64,000 bases of DNA from JAFAZJ01 sp964437145 (GCA_964437145.1 CAYTFW010000002.1:39373-103372); one strand, 5' to 3'; positions 26,223-38,128 are shown, numbered from the stretch's first letter. The notes: a model not told the origin generated them from the sequence alone. Made by a program: numbers and translations.

Positions 26223-27035
26223 ATGACATCACGTCTTCTCGCCCGATTGACGGCCATGTTCATGCATGGACTGTCGCGGGCCGCGGTCTCGCTGGCGCTC
26301 GTGTGCGGCACGATGGCCGCCGTCGCCGCCGCGGACAAGGCACCGCGCGTGCCTATTCTCCTCTACCATCGTCTCGGTCCCGTGGTCAGCGACACCATGA
26401 CGGTGACGACGCCGGTGTTCGAGGCGCAGCTCCGCCTGCTGCGGCAGCGGAACTACCAGGTCATCCCGGCCCGCCAGCTCGTCGATGCGCTGCGCGGGGC
26501 CAGTGCCGCGATACCGGAACGCGCCGTCGTCATCATGGTCGATGACGGCCATCGCTCGATCTATACGGAGATGTTCCCGCTGATCCTGGCGCATCGGATA
26601 CCGGTGACGCTCTTCATCTATCCGACGGCGATCTCGAACGCGGACTACGCGCTGACCTGGGCGCAGCTGGCCGACATGAAGGCCTCCGGCCTGGTCGACG
26701 TGCAGTCGCACACGCTGTGGCACCCCAATTTCACGATCGAGCGCGGGCGTCTGGCACCGGACGCCTATCAACGCTTCGTGCGCGACCAGCTCGTCCGCTC
26801 GAGAGCGGTACTCGAGGAGCGTCTGGGCGGCCCGGTCGATCTCCTCGCCTGGCCCTTCGGCATTTACGATGCGGAGCTGATGCAGCAGGCGACGACAGCC
26901 GGGTACGTCGCCGCTTTCTCGATCGAACGCCATCCGGCCAGCCGCGCCGACAATTTGATGGCCCTGCCGCGCTACATCGTCACCGACGCCGATCGCGGCG
27001 CGCGGTTCGAGGCGCTTCTCGCACCAGGAAAGTGA
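26223..27035 (+). CDS. Polysaccharide deacetylase (NodB/CE4 family)
   Basis: 270 aa exported enzyme. A signal peptide (~15-36, AVSLALVCGTMAAVAAA) is followed by the CE4 fold: VPILLYHRLG, the metal and catalytic motif VVIMVDDGHRS with its Asp pair, and SHTLWHPNF with the two metal-binding His. A late WPFGIYDAEL segment completes the active site. It removes acetyl (or similar) groups from cell-surface glycans or peptidoglycan. It precedes a putative glycoside hydrolase by 8 nt, so the two are likely made together. Confidence 0.88.
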   Translation: MTSRLLARLTAMFMHGLSRAAVSLALVCGTMAAVAAADKAPRVPILLYHRLGPVVSDTMTVTTPVFEAQLRLLRQRNYQVIPARQLVDALRGASAAIPERAVVIMVDDGHRSIYTEMFPLILAHRIPVTLFIYPTAISNADYALTWAQLADMKASGLVDVQSHTLWHPNFTIERGRLAPDAYQRFVRDQLVRSRAVLEERLGGPVDLLAWPFGIYDAELMQQATTAGYVAAFSIERHPASRADNLMALPRYIVTDADRGARFEALLAPGK

Positions 27036-27043
27036 GGCCGGTC

Positions 27044-28333
27044 ATGGACCGCTCGAGGACGCCGACGCTTTCCACATTGCGCGCCTGTGCCCAGGTCGCG
27101 CGGGTCTTCGTCCTGACCGCATCGGCTTTCCTGGCGTCACCCGCGGGAGCCGATGGGGAACGTGGCACGGTGGTGGACGCCGCGACGCACGCGCCGATCG
27201 TCGGCGCGACCGTCACCATCGCGGACCGCGCCGTCGTCACCGACGCCGCGGGACGGTATCGACTTCCCGACGGCGCGGCGCCGCTGCACGTCCGGGCGCC
27301 GGGCTACCAACGCGAGACGATCGCCGGCGACCGGCCCTCAGAGCCAACGATCCGGCTGAAGCCATTCGTGCCCAAAGCCCTGTATCTGACCGTGTACGGC
27401 ATCGGCACGCCGTCGCTGCGCGATCCCGCGCTTGCCGTGATCGAGCGCGCCGGCCTGAACGCCATCGTGATCGATCTCAAGGGCGACCGCGGCGTCATCC
27501 CCTATCCCAGCGCGCTGCCGCTGGCCGCGTCGACGGGCGCCCTCAAGATACGGACCATTCCTGATCTGAAAGAGCTCACGCGCACGCTCAAGGCGAAAGG
27601 CATCTATACGATCGCGCGGATCGTGGTCTTCAAGGACGACCTGTTGGCCCAGCTGCGCCCGGACTGGGCGGTGCGCAACAGCGCGGGCGCGGTCTGGAAG
27701 GACCGCGAAGGCCTGGCATGGATCGACCCCTATCGGAAGGAGGCCTGGAGCTACGCGCTGGGCGTCGCCGAGGAAGCGGCGGCGGCCGGGTTCGACGAAA
27801 TCCAGTTCGACTATGTGCGCTTTCCCGATGCGGTGGGTCTGACCTACATGCAGCAACCGACCGAGGCGTCGCGGGTCGAGGCCATCACCGGGTTCCTGCG
27901 CGAGGCGCGTCGGCGGCTGGTTCCGCACAGCGTGTTTCTCGCCGTGGACGCGTTTGGATACGTGTGCTGGAACCCGGGCGATACCGGAATCGGCCAGCGG
28001 TTGGAGGACCTCGCCTCCGTTGTCGACTACATCTCACCCATGCTGTACCCGTCGGGCTTCCAGTTCGGCATTCCCGGCTACAGCAATCCGGTGGCCCATC
28101 CGTACGAGATCATCTACCGCTCGCTGGAAACCGCGAAGGCACGGACGCGCGGCTCGGCCGTGCGATACCGGCCATGGCTGCAAGCCTTTCGCGATTACGC
28201 GTTCGGCGGGCAACCCTTTGGCGCGGCCGAGATCGGCAAGCAGATCAAGGCGGCGCATGATGCCCAGGCGATCGGTTGGATGCTCTGGAACCCGCGCAAT
28301 ATCTACTCGGCTGATGAGATCAATCCGCGATAA
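27044..28333 (+). CDS. Putative glycoside hydrolase (DUF4015-like) with a CarboxypepD-reg-like N-domain
   Basis: 429 aa. A signal peptide (~20-36) leads to a small beta domain of the carboxypeptidase-regulatory type (GTVVDAATHAPIVGATVTIAD, ~38-90). The main domain is TIM-barrel-like, with LNAIVIDLKGDRGVIPY, LKAKGIYTIARIVVFKD, GFDEIQFDYVRFPD (candidate acid residues) and VDYISPMLYPSGF. It matches the putative glycoside hydrolase family PF13200. Substrate unknown; with the deacetylase it suggests processing of one surface glycan. Confidence 0.82.
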   Translation: MDRSRTPTLSTLRACAQVARVFVLTASAFLASPAGADGERGTVVDAATHAPIVGATVTIADRAVVTDAAGRYRLPDGAAPLHVRAPGYQRETIAGDRPSEPTIRLKPFVPKALYLTVYGIGTPSLRDPALAVIERAGLNAIVIDLKGDRGVIPYPSALPLAASTGALKIRTIPDLKELTRTLKAKGIYTIARIVVFKDDLLAQLRPDWAVRNSAGAVWKDREGLAWIDPYRKEAWSYALGVAEEAAAAGFDEIQFDYVRFPDAVGLTYMQQPTEASRVEAITGFLREARRRLVPHSVFLAVDAFGYVCWNPGDTGIGQRLEDLASVVDYISPMLYPSGFQFGIPGYSNPVAHPYEIIYRSLETAKARTRGSAVRYRPWLQAFRDYAFGGQPFGAAEIGKQIKAAHDAQAIGWMLWNPRNIYSADEINPR

Positions 28334-28388
28334 GAAGACTTCGCGACAGGCGCGGTCGATCACGTGACCGAAGCTTCGCCTGATGGAG

Positions 28389-28640
28389 CTAGCCGGGGCG
28401 CCCCTTCGCCGCGATGTAGCGCGCGAACTTCGTCAGCGAGTCGACCTTGCTGTAGTCCGCCTCCGGCACGTCGACGTGCAGTCGTTTGTGGACGGCGATC
28501 ACGAAGTTCAGGAAATCCATCGAATCGAGGCCGACGTCGTTGCGCAGATCCGCGTTGGCATCAATGGCCGACACCTCAAGGTCGGGCGCGATGTCGCCCA
28601 GGATGGCGCGCAGCTCCTCGATGATCCCTGCGTCGGTCAT
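28389..28640 (-). CDS. Acyl carrier protein
   Basis: 83 aa, acidic, with the 4'-phosphopantetheine Ser in VGLDSMDFLNFV (about residue 40). The start is fixed by the ATGA overlap with the E2 gene. It is last in the E1alpha-E1beta-E2 set, so it may accept or present an acyl group made by the dehydrogenase or by the AMP ligase upstream. This is not the housekeeping ACP, which lies in fatty-acid operons and has a different sequence around the Ser. Confidence 0.88.
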   Translation of the reverse strand: MTDAGIIEELRAILGDIAPDLEVSAIDANADLRNDVGLDSMDFLNFVIAVHKRLHVDVPEADYSKVDSLTKFARYIAAKGRPG

Positions 28641-29817
28641 AGACTCTCCGGTCGCTGCAGATGGCGATCGATGGCGGCGAGCAGCCGACTGCCGGCGGCG
28701 CCGTCGCTGGCGCGGTGATCGGCGGCCAGGGTCGCCTGCACGACCGGCCGCGGCCGGATCGTGTCGCCGATCGGCAGCGCCGTCATGCGCGGCGCGCCGA
28801 AGCCGACGATCGCGAGCTGCGGCGGGTAGATGACGCCGAACACGCTGTCGGCGCCGCGCTCGCCGAGGCTGGTGACGGTGACGGTAGGATCCATCATCTC
28901 CGAGCCGCGGATGCGCGCGACGCGCGCGCGCGTGGTCAGATCCCGCAGCGCGGCCATCGCCTGGTCGAGCGTAAGGCGGTCGGCGTCGTGAATCGCTGGC
29001 GCCATCAGGCCGCCACCACGCAGCGCGATCGCCCAGCCGACATGGATCGAGGACGAGAGCTTCGGCCCGCCCTCGATCCAGAAGCCGTTGAGCTCCGGCA
29101 CCGCGCGCAGCGCCAGCGCCACGGCCTTCAGCAGCAGCGCCGCCGGCAGCAGCCGGCGCTCGACGTCGCGCCGGGCGTTCTCGGCGGCGAGCCATTCGCT
29201 TGCGAGGCCCATATCGATCGGCAGCGACAGGTAGTAGTGGGGAATCTCGCGCTTGGAGCGCGCCATGGCCGCGGCGATCGCCTGGCGCATGGCCGCCGGG
29301 TCGAAGCCGCGCCGCGGTCCCTGCGTCACAGGCTGTGGCGCCGTGGGCTGTGGCGCGGCGGGCCTGTGCGCCGCGGCCTCGACATCGGCGATCGCGATGG
29401 CGCCACCCGGCCCGCTGCCGCTCAGGCCGCGCACGTCGACGCCGAGCTCAGCGGCGCGCCGCGCAGCGGCCGGCGAGATTCTCAGGCGCCCGGCGACGAT
29501 CGGCGTCGGGCGCGGCGGCGGCACGGCGGCCTGGACGGCGGGACGCGGCGGCGCGGGCGGGACCGCGGCCGGCCGGGGCGTGGCGCCGGGCCCGTCGATT
29601 CGGGCGAGCACGGCGCCGACCAGCGCCTCGACGCCGACGGGCACGACGATCTCGCCCAGGATTCCTGCCTCGAAGGCCTCGATCTCGAAGGCGCCCTTCT
29701 GCGTCTCGACGACGGCCACGACATCGCCGCGCGCGATCGGGTCGCCGGGCTTCTTGAGCCATTCGACGACCTTGCCCTTCTCCATGTCGGCGCCCAGGGA
29801 CGGCATGAGGAAGTCGC

Positions 29818-29821
<4 letters not shown>
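28637..29821 (-). CDS. 2-oxoacid dehydrogenase E2 acyltransferase
   Basis: 394 aa. One lipoyl domain (~1-75, lipoyl Lys in VETQKGAFEIEAF), a Pro/Ala linker, a peripheral subunit-binding domain (ISPAARRAAELGVDVRGLSGSGPGGAI, ~125-155) and the catalytic domain ending with DHRASDGAAGSR (the HxxxDG active site). It transfers an acyl group from lipoamide to CoA. The GTG start (V-S-D-F) overlaps the E1beta stop. The same organisation is found in pyruvate, acetoin and branched-chain complexes; the substrate is not resolved. No E3 gene lies in this cluster. Confidence 0.88.
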
Positions 29822-30803
<982 letters not shown>

Positions 30804-30807
<4 letters not shown>

Positions 30808-31786
30808 GCCGGCACCGCGTCCATCAGCGTGTGCCGGCAGAGATCCTCGACGGGTTCCCAGGCGCCGGCCTCGGCGAAGGCGACAGCCGCGTCGACCTCG
30901 GCCGACGCCGCCTCGCGCAACACCTCGACGTCGGCGGCGTGCAGCAGGCCGCTCGCCACCGCCCAGTCGCCGAAGCGCCGGATCGGATCGCGCTCCTTCC
31001 AGCGCTCGATCTCGGCGCGGTCGCGATAGAGCTGAGCGTCGAACATCGAATGGGCACGGAATCGGTAGGTCATGCATTCGAGGAACCGCGGCCCGCCGCC
31101 GCCACGGATGCTCTCGAGCGCGCCCAGCGCCGCCACCTCGACCGCGACCACGTCCATGCCGTCGACGCGTTGCGCCTCAAGGCGATAGGCCTCGGCCTTG
31201 CGGAAGATCGCGGTCTCCGATTCGGTGCGCTCGATGGCGCTGCCCATGGCGTAGAGATTGTTCTCGCAGACGAAGAGCACCGGCAGCTTCCACAGCGCCG
31301 CGAGATTGAGCGATTCGTGGAATTCGCCCTCGGCGACGGCCCCTTCGCCGAACAAGCAGACCGCTACGCCGGTGCCGCCGCGCAGCTTTTCCGCCAAGCC
31401 CAGCCCGACGGCGAGCGGCAGGCCGCCACCGACGATGGCATTGCCGCCGTAGAAGCGGGTCGCGCGGTCGAACACGTGCATGGACCCGCCGCGCCCGCCG
31501 CTGGTTCCGTTGGCCTTGCCGTACATCTCCGCCATCAGCGGACCCATGGCGATGCCGCGCGCCAGGGCGTGACCGTGCTCGCGGTAGGTCGACACGATGC
31601 TGTCGGCGGCCGAGAGCGCGCAGGCGATGCCGACGGCGTTGGCCTCCTCGCCGACGTAGAGATGGAGGAAGCCGCGGATCTTCTGCTGCGTGTAGAGCTC
31701 GGCGCACCGCTCCTCGAACAGGCGGATGCGCAGCATCTGGCCCAGCAGATGGCGGGCGTGGTCGCTGTCGAGATGCGGCTTGGCGG

Positions 31787-31790
<4 letters not shown>
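30804..31790 (-). CDS. 2-oxoacid/acetoin dehydrogenase E1 alpha subunit
   Basis: 328 aa. The thiamine diphosphate-binding motif runs from LFGEGAVAEGEFHES to VLFVCENN. The motif normally opens GDG, and here the Asp is Glu (GAA codon on the minus strand, 31344-31346). Other core segments are intact: GFLHLYVGEEANAVG, STYREHGHALARG, GGRGGSMHVFD and YRFRAHSMFD. The Asp-to-Glu change sits at a metal ligand, so a conservative change may be tolerated or alter the rate. Overlaps the ligase gene upstream and E1beta downstream. Confidence 0.9.
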
Positions 31791-33547
<1,757 letters not shown>

Positions 33548-33795
33548 GCGGGAAGCAGCGTCCGCCCGGACCGGTCGCTCGGCCTTGACCTGCCTCAAAG
33601 AACGGTCCGATGGAGCCTCTCGCATTCCATCGCCACGCGGGCTTCCGCCATCCGCCCCATGGCTAAAAAGGAGGTGTGAATGGTTAGCTGCCCGCTCGAC
33701 GGCGCGGGTGTCCGTAGAGACCGCGACTTCGACCCCAGCCGCGAGCGCGGTGTGCGCCTGGCTGTCGTCGATGTGGAGCCGGCTGGGATAACAGC
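33548..33795. other. Intergenic region between the SDR and ligase genes
   Basis: About 250 nt on the same transcript as the SDR gene, if they form an operon. No coding frame is convincing here. It is GC-poorer than the genes around it near 33650-33700 (AAAAAGGAGGTGTGAATGG, on the other strand). I see no strong hairpin. A separate promoter for the ligase-E1-E2-ACP genes is possible. Confidence 0.4.
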
Positions 33796-34584
33796 TCAGG
33801 TGTTGCGCCGTTCGGCCCGGAGCGTCGGCAGGCCGACGCCCGACGCGTCGAAGCCGCCATCGACCGCCAGCTCGTGGCCGGTGATGTAGGCCGCCTTCTC
33901 GGAGCAGAGGAAGAAGATCGCCTCGGCGAGCTCGCGCTCCAGGCCATAGCGGTTGAGCGGGATGTGGTCGTGGTAGTCGGCGCGGATCGCCGGCGTGTGC
34001 ACGGCCTGGGCCATCGCCGTGTCGACCGGGCCGGGCGCCACCGCGTTGACGCGGATACCGTACTCGCCCAGCTCGGCCGCCTGCTGGCGCGTCAGATGCG
34101 CCAGCGCCGCCTTGCTGGTGCCGTAGGCGACGCGCAAGGTCGAGGCACGCAGGCCGGAGATCGAGGTGATGTTGACGATCGCGCCGGCGCCCTGGTCGCG
34201 CATGATCGGCGCCACCGCCTGGGTCATCAGGAACGGGCCGGTGAGGTTGACGTCCAGCACGCGCCGCCATTCGTCGAGCGTCACGTCGAGCATCGGCTTG
34301 AAGACGGCGATGCCGGCGTTGTTGACCAGCGCGTCGATACGGCCGAAACGCTCGCGGGAGCGGCGCACCGCGGCCTGAACCGCGTCGGGATCGGCGACGT
34401 CGGCAACCAGCGTCAGCGTGTCATCGGGACGACCCAGCGCGGTGACGGCGGCGCCGAGCGTGTCGCCCAGCACATCCAGCATCGCGACTCGCCAGCCATC
34501 CTCGAGGAAACGCACGGCAGTCGCCAGCCCGATGCCGCGCGCCGCGCCGGTGACCAGCGCGGTCTTCTTCGGCGCGGCAGTCAT
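33796..34584 (-). CDS. Short-chain dehydrogenase/reductase (SDR)
   Basis: 262 aa classical SDR. Cofactor motif VTGAARGIGLA, NNAG at ~90, catalytic Ser in NITSISG, Tyr/Lys in YGTSKAAL, and PGPVDTAM after it. A typical NAD(P)-dependent alcohol/ketone oxidoreductase; beside an acetoin-type E1/E2 set it could be an acetoin, diacetyl or 3-hydroxyacyl enzyme. Its ribosome-binding site GGAGG (34595-34591) lies in the 3' arm of a hairpin just downstream of tRNA-Sec, 4-5 nt from the TTTT and ATG. This suggests its translation or transcription is controlled. Confidence 0.9.
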   Translation of the reverse strand: MTAAPKKTALVTGAARGIGLATAVRFLEDGWRVAMLDVLGDTLGAAVTALGRPDDTLTLVADVADPDAVQAAVRRSRERFGRIDALVNNAGIAVFKPMLDVTLDEWRRVLDVNLTGPFLMTQAVAPIMRDQGAGAIVNITSISGLRASTLRVAYGTSKAALAHLTRQQAAELGEYGIRVNAVAPGPVDTAMAQAVHTPAIRADYHDHIPLNRYGLERELAEAIFFLCSEKAAYITGHELAVDGGFDASGVGLPTLRAERRNT

Positions 34585-34616
34585 AAAAGCCCTCCTTCGC
34601 TAAAGCTTCGGAGGGC
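34585..34616 (-). terminator. Terminator-like hairpin that contains the SDR ribosome-binding site
   Basis: Minus strand reads GCCCTCC, a 14 nt loop, GGAGGGC, then TTTT and the SDR ATG. The seven-base stem followed by a T-run is like an intrinsic terminator for the selA-selB-tRNA-Sec transcript. The same GGAGG is the SDR Shine-Dalgarno, so folding would also block SDR translation. A T-run of only four makes strong termination doubtful. Confidence 0.5.
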
Positions 34617-34679
34617 ATCCTGCTTCGCGCATCACGGACAGGACAAGTCCTGCGAAGCGCGTCGGCGCGAAGCAGGATG
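34616..34679. repeat. Long inverted repeat at the 3' end of tRNA-Sec
   Basis: CATCCTGCTTCGCGC (34616-34630) and its exact complement (34665-34679) form a 15 bp stem. The enclosed 34 nt contain AGGACAAGTCCT, a smaller dyad. The right arm overlaps the last two bases of the encoded CCA end of tRNA-Sec (34678-34680 on the plus strand). It may help 3' processing or stop transcription; it is too GC-rich and lacks a T-run to be a textbook terminator. Confidence 0.7.
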
Positions 34680-34773
34680 GCGGAAGAGAGTGGGAGTCGA
34701 ACCCACGAAGGACCGTCCGACGGCCCTTACCGGGTTTGAAGTCCGGCCGCCCCACCGGGAGCGATTCCCTTCC
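34678..34773 (-). tRNA. selC: Selenocysteine tRNA, anticodon UCA, CCA encoded
   Basis: 96 nt, including the CCA. The acceptor arm is 8 bp (5' GGAAGGGA pairing 3' TCTCTTCC with one G-U), as expected for tRNA-Sec. The D-arm is long, the variable arm is very long (stem AAGGGCCG/CGGTCCTT), and the T arm is GTGGG-TTCGACT-CCCAC. The anticodon loop is CTTCAAA with UCA. The closing pair of the anticodon stem is A/C (CCGGA against CCCGG), where E. coli has A-U. It decodes UGA as selenocysteine with SelB. It lies 20 nt after the selB stop and is probably cotranscribed with selA-selB. Confidence 0.95.
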
Positions 34774-34793
34774 CCATGGCCTGTGGGCGAACT

Positions 34794-36740
34794 TTACGAC
34801 GTTCCGACACGATTCACAAACCGCTCCAGCTTCACCTTGTCGATGGTGCGTCGCTCGTTCTTCAGCGATGTCAGCCCGGCGCGGTCGAAGAATTCCAGGA
34901 TCTGGATCGCCACCTTGCGCCCGCCGCCGATCTTGTCGCGGAACTCGGCCGCCTTGAAGGTGCCGTCGGGCGCGTTGGTCGCCAGATCCTCGACGATGCG
35001 CGCCATCTCGGCCACGGCGTCGCGCAGGAAGAAGTGATCGGGCGCCACCTGCCAGACCACGGCCATGCGGCTCAGCCGGCGCATCAGGTCACGCACCTGG
35101 GCCTCGGCGAAGTCGAACTCGTCGGCGAAATCGCGCACGCGCGGCGGGCCGAAGCGCGCCGATTTCAGCACTGGCTGGATGCGCGCCCACAGGCGCTCGT
35201 CGAGCGGCGAGAGGCGTACGCTGTGGCCGGGCAGGCGCAGCCACGGCCCGTCGGCCTCGACCTTCTTGCCCTTCAGCAGCGCCGTGGTCACCGAGGCGAA
35301 CGGCGCCGGCGGGATGCGCGTCGGCAGTGCCAGACGCAGCTTCGATGGCTCCAGGCCGGCGCTGTTGGGGTTCTTCTCGTGATGCGTCTTCAACGCCGCG
35401 ATGGTTTCCGTCTCCAGCTCGGCGAAGCGGGCGGCGGCAAAGCCGAATGGCCCCCCCTCGACGCCGGGCGCCGGCAGTGAAACCGCGCCGGCATGCGCCA
35501 CGACATCGTCAAGCGCCTCGCGCTTGAGGTTGCGCGCGACGCCGAACAGGCCGAGATCGACGACCTGCGGCGACAGCTCGGTCAGCGCCTTCAGCGCCGT
35601 AACCGGATCGGTATCGGCCTGCGCGTTCAAGGCGGCGAGCCGCTCGGGCTTGCGGCGATAGCGCGCCGGCCCCCAGGGGTCGAGCACCATGCCGCCGGCC
35701 ATGGTGCGCCGCGCGGACTGGTCGCGCAGGATCAGGCGATCGCCGTGCAGCGCGCCGATCGGCGTCTCGAGCACGAGCTGGACCAGCGCGCGCTGGCCGG
35801 GCTCGATCGTCTCGACGTCGAGCGGCACGACACGCGCCATGGCGTGCGCGGCGCCGAGATGCAGGTGCACCGGCGTCCACGAACGCAGCGGCCGGGGTTC
35901 GTCCTTCAGCAGCCGGATGCGCGCGTCGATGCGATCGGTGGGCTTGCGCAGCGACGCCGCCAGCAGCCAGTCGCCGCGATGGATCGAGTCCTTGGCGATC
36001 TGCGGGCCGGCGATGTTGATGGCGCAGCGCTGACCCGCGACGCCGACCTCGGCCGCGCGGTTCTGCGCGTGCAGCGAACGCACGCGCGCGGCGGCGCCCG
36101 ACGACGCGATCACCAGTTGATCGCCCTCGCGCACCTCACCTGCGAACACGGTGCCGGTGACGACCGTCCCGGCGCCGCTCAACGAGAAACAGCGATCGAT
36201 CGGCAGGCGGAAGCGGCCCGCAGTCGCGCGCTCGCGCGTCGCTTCGGCCTCCAGCTCCAGCCGTGCGCGTAGATCGTCGAGGCCCTGGCCGCTCTGGGCC
36301 GAGACGGCGGCGATCTCCGCCTCGGCGAGGCTGGTGTCGGCGAGTAGCGCGCGGATCTCGTCTTCGAGAGCCTCCAGCCGTTCCGCATTGGCGAGATCGG
36401 CCTTGGTGATCACGACAGTTCCGCGGCTCACATCCAGCAGGTCGAGGATCGCCAGATGCTCGCGCGTCTGCGGCATCACGCCGTCGTCGGCCGCCACCAC
36501 CAGGAGCGCGAAGTCGATGCCGCCGATGCCGGCCAGCATGTTGTGGATGAAGCGCTCGTGGCCCGGCACGTCGACGAAGCCGACGGTGCGACCATCGGCC
36601 AGCGGCAGATAGGCGAAGCCGAGATCGATGGTGATGCCGCGCGCCTTCTCCTCCGGCAGCCGATCGGTATCGACCCCGGTCAGCGCGCGCACCAAGGTCG
36701 TCTTGCCGTGGTCGATATGACCCGCAGTGCCAACGATCAT
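34794..36740 (-). CDS. selB: Selenocysteine-specific elongation factor
   Basis: 648 aa GTPase that brings Sec-tRNA-Sec to UGA codons followed by a SECIS hairpin. The N-terminal G domain has MIVGTAGHIDHGKTTL (P-loop, residues 1-16), the switch I region EEKARGITIDLGFAYLPL, DVPGHERFIHNML and TKADL (G4). Two beta-barrel domains follow (~175-370), then four winged-helix repeats at the C terminus that bind SECIS RNA (~400-648). The start is fixed by the ATGA overlap with selA; an open frame extends upstream but is the shadow of selA. It lies between selA and tRNA-Sec. Confidence 0.95.
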   Translation of the reverse strand: MIVGTAGHIDHGKTTLVRALTGVDTDRLPEEKARGITIDLGFAYLPLADGRTVGFVDVPGHERFIHNMLAGIGGIDFALLVVAADDGVMPQTREHLAILDLLDVSRGTVVITKADLANAERLEALEDEIRALLADTSLAEAEIAAVSAQSGQGLDDLRARLELEAEATRERATAGRFRLPIDRCFSLSGAGTVVTGTVFAGEVREGDQLVIASSGAAARVRSLHAQNRAAEVGVAGQRCAINIAGPQIAKDSIHRGDWLLAASLRKPTDRIDARIRLLKDEPRPLRSWTPVHLHLGAAHAMARVVPLDVETIEPGQRALVQLVLETPIGALHGDRLILRDQSARRTMAGGMVLDPWGPARYRRKPERLAALNAQADTDPVTALKALTELSPQVVDLGLFGVARNLKREALDDVVAHAGAVSLPAPGVEGGPFGFAAARFAELETETIAALKTHHEKNPNSAGLEPSKLRLALPTRIPPAPFASVTTALLKGKKVEADGPWLRLPGHSVRLSPLDERLWARIQPVLKSARFGPPRVRDFADEFDFAEAQVRDLMRRLSRMAVVWQVAPDHFFLRDAVAEMARIVEDLATNAPDGTFKAAEFRDKIGGGRKVAIQILEFFDRAGLTSLKNERRTIDKVKLERFVNRVGTS

Positions 36741-38128
36741 GGCCGCACCGACGCGAGCTGCGCGGTGAAGCCGGCCTCGTCCTCGAGGCAGCGCAGGTCG
36801 AGCTTCAGCGCGCCGTCCTCGACGCGGCCGATCACCGGCACAGGCAGCGCACGGAAGGCGGCGGCGAGTCTGTCGACCGCACCGCCGCTCGGCTTGCCGT
36901 TCGGCGGCACAACAGGCGTGAGCGACAACGCGACGCTGGCGAGGCGATCCACGGGCAGGGAGCCGCTGCCGATCTGGCTGCGGCACGGTTCGATCGTCAC
37001 CGCCGCGCGGTTGGCGAGTGCGGCAGAGACCGTCGGCAACAGACGTTTCGCCAACGCCTCGATATCGGCCGTAGCGCGCGTCAGCAGCCGCAAGGTCGGC
37101 AGCTTCTCCGGTAGGCGGTCGGGGTCGGCGTATAGGCGCAAGGTCGCTTCGAGCGCGGCGAGGCGGCCCTTGTCGAGGCGTAGCGCGCGCTTCAGCGGGT
37201 TCTTCGCCAGCTGGCGCACCAGCGCGCTCTTGCCGACGACGATGCCGCATTGTGGGCCGCCCAGCAGCTTGTCGCCGCTGAACGTCACCAGGTCGGCGCC
37301 CTCCTCGATCGCCTCGCGCACCGTCGGCTCGTGCGGCAGGCCCCAGCGTTCGAGATCGACCAATTGACCGCTACCCAGATCGTTGACGAAGGGCAGGCCC
37401 TTCGATCGCGCCAGCGCCGCGATCTCCTTCTCCGGCACGACGTTGGTGAAGCCGACGACGGCGTAGTTCGAGGGATGCACCTTCATCAGCATCGCGGTGC
37501 GCTCGCCGATCGCGCCCTCGTAGTCCCGGAGGTGCGTGCGATTGGTGGTGCCGATCTCGACCAGCTGGCAGCCGGCGCGCGCCATGATGTCGGGCATGCG
37601 GAAGGCGCCACCGATCTCGATCAGCTCGCCACGCGACACCGGCACCTCCTTGCCGAGCGCCAGCGTATTGAGCACCAGCACGACGGCAGCGGCGTTGTTG
37701 TTGACGATCACCGCGTCCTCGGCGCCGGTCAGCTTGCGCAACCATCCCCTGACGTGATCGTCGCGCTCGCCGCGCGCGCCCTTCTCGACCACGTATTCGA
37801 GATTGGACGGTGCGCCGAGGACCGCGTCGCTCGCCTCCAGCGCCTCGCGCGCCAGCACGGCGCGGCCGAGATTGGTGTGCAGCACGGTGCCGGTGAGGTT
37901 GAAGACGCGACGCTGCGAGGGCGCCATCTCGGCCGCCAGCCGCCGCCCGGCGAGCGCCGCGACGCCGGCCTCGTCGGCGACGGCCTTGGCGGCGCGCAGG
38001 TCGGCCAACGCCGCGCGCACCGCCTCGGTGGCCGGCAGACGACCATGCCGCTCGATCAACGGCAGGGTGTCGGCGTGGCGCAGAACGCGGTCGACGGCGG
38101 GAAGTCTGGGAGCTGGGTCGCTGGGCAA
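36737..38128 (-). CDS. selA: L-seryl-tRNA(Sec) selenium transferase
   Basis: 463 aa, the family's length. It turns Ser-tRNA-Sec to Sec-tRNA-Sec with selenophosphate. The N-terminal domain (~1-70, VDRVLRHADTLPLIERHGR) binds tRNA-Sec. RRVFNLTGTVLHTNLGRA, VNNNAAAVVLVL and GSGQLVDL are conserved, and the PLP-binding Lys is in VTFSGDKLLGGPQCGIVVG (~288-306). The stop overlaps selB. Confidence 0.95.
   Translation of the reverse strand: MPSDPAPRLPAVDRVLRHADTLPLIERHGRLPATEAVRAALADLRAAKAVADEAGVAALAGRRLAAEMAPSQRRVFNLTGTVLHTNLGRAVLAREALEASDAVLGAPSNLEYVVEKGARGERDDHVRGWLRKLTGAEDAVIVNNNAAAVVLVLNTLALGKEVPVSRGELIEIGGAFRMPDIMARAGCQLVEIGTTNRTHLRDYEGAIGERTAMLMKVHPSNYAVVGFTNVVPEKEIAALARSKGLPFVNDLGSGQLVDLERWGLPHEPTVREAIEEGADLVTFSGDKLLGGPQCGIVVGKSALVRQLAKNPLKRALRLDKGRLAALEATLRLYADPDRLPEKLPTLRLLTRATADIEALAKRLLPTVSAALANRAAVTIEPCRSQIGSGSLPVDRLASVALSLTPVVPPNGKPSGGAVDRLAAAFRALPVPVIGRVEDGALKLDLRCLEDEAGFTAQLASVRP

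Noticed and set aside
33796..36740. A selenoprotein gene with in-frame UGA near the Sec locus
   Set aside because: The neighbouring genes are complete with conserved C termini at their TGA stops; no known selenoprotein halves join across a UGA here.
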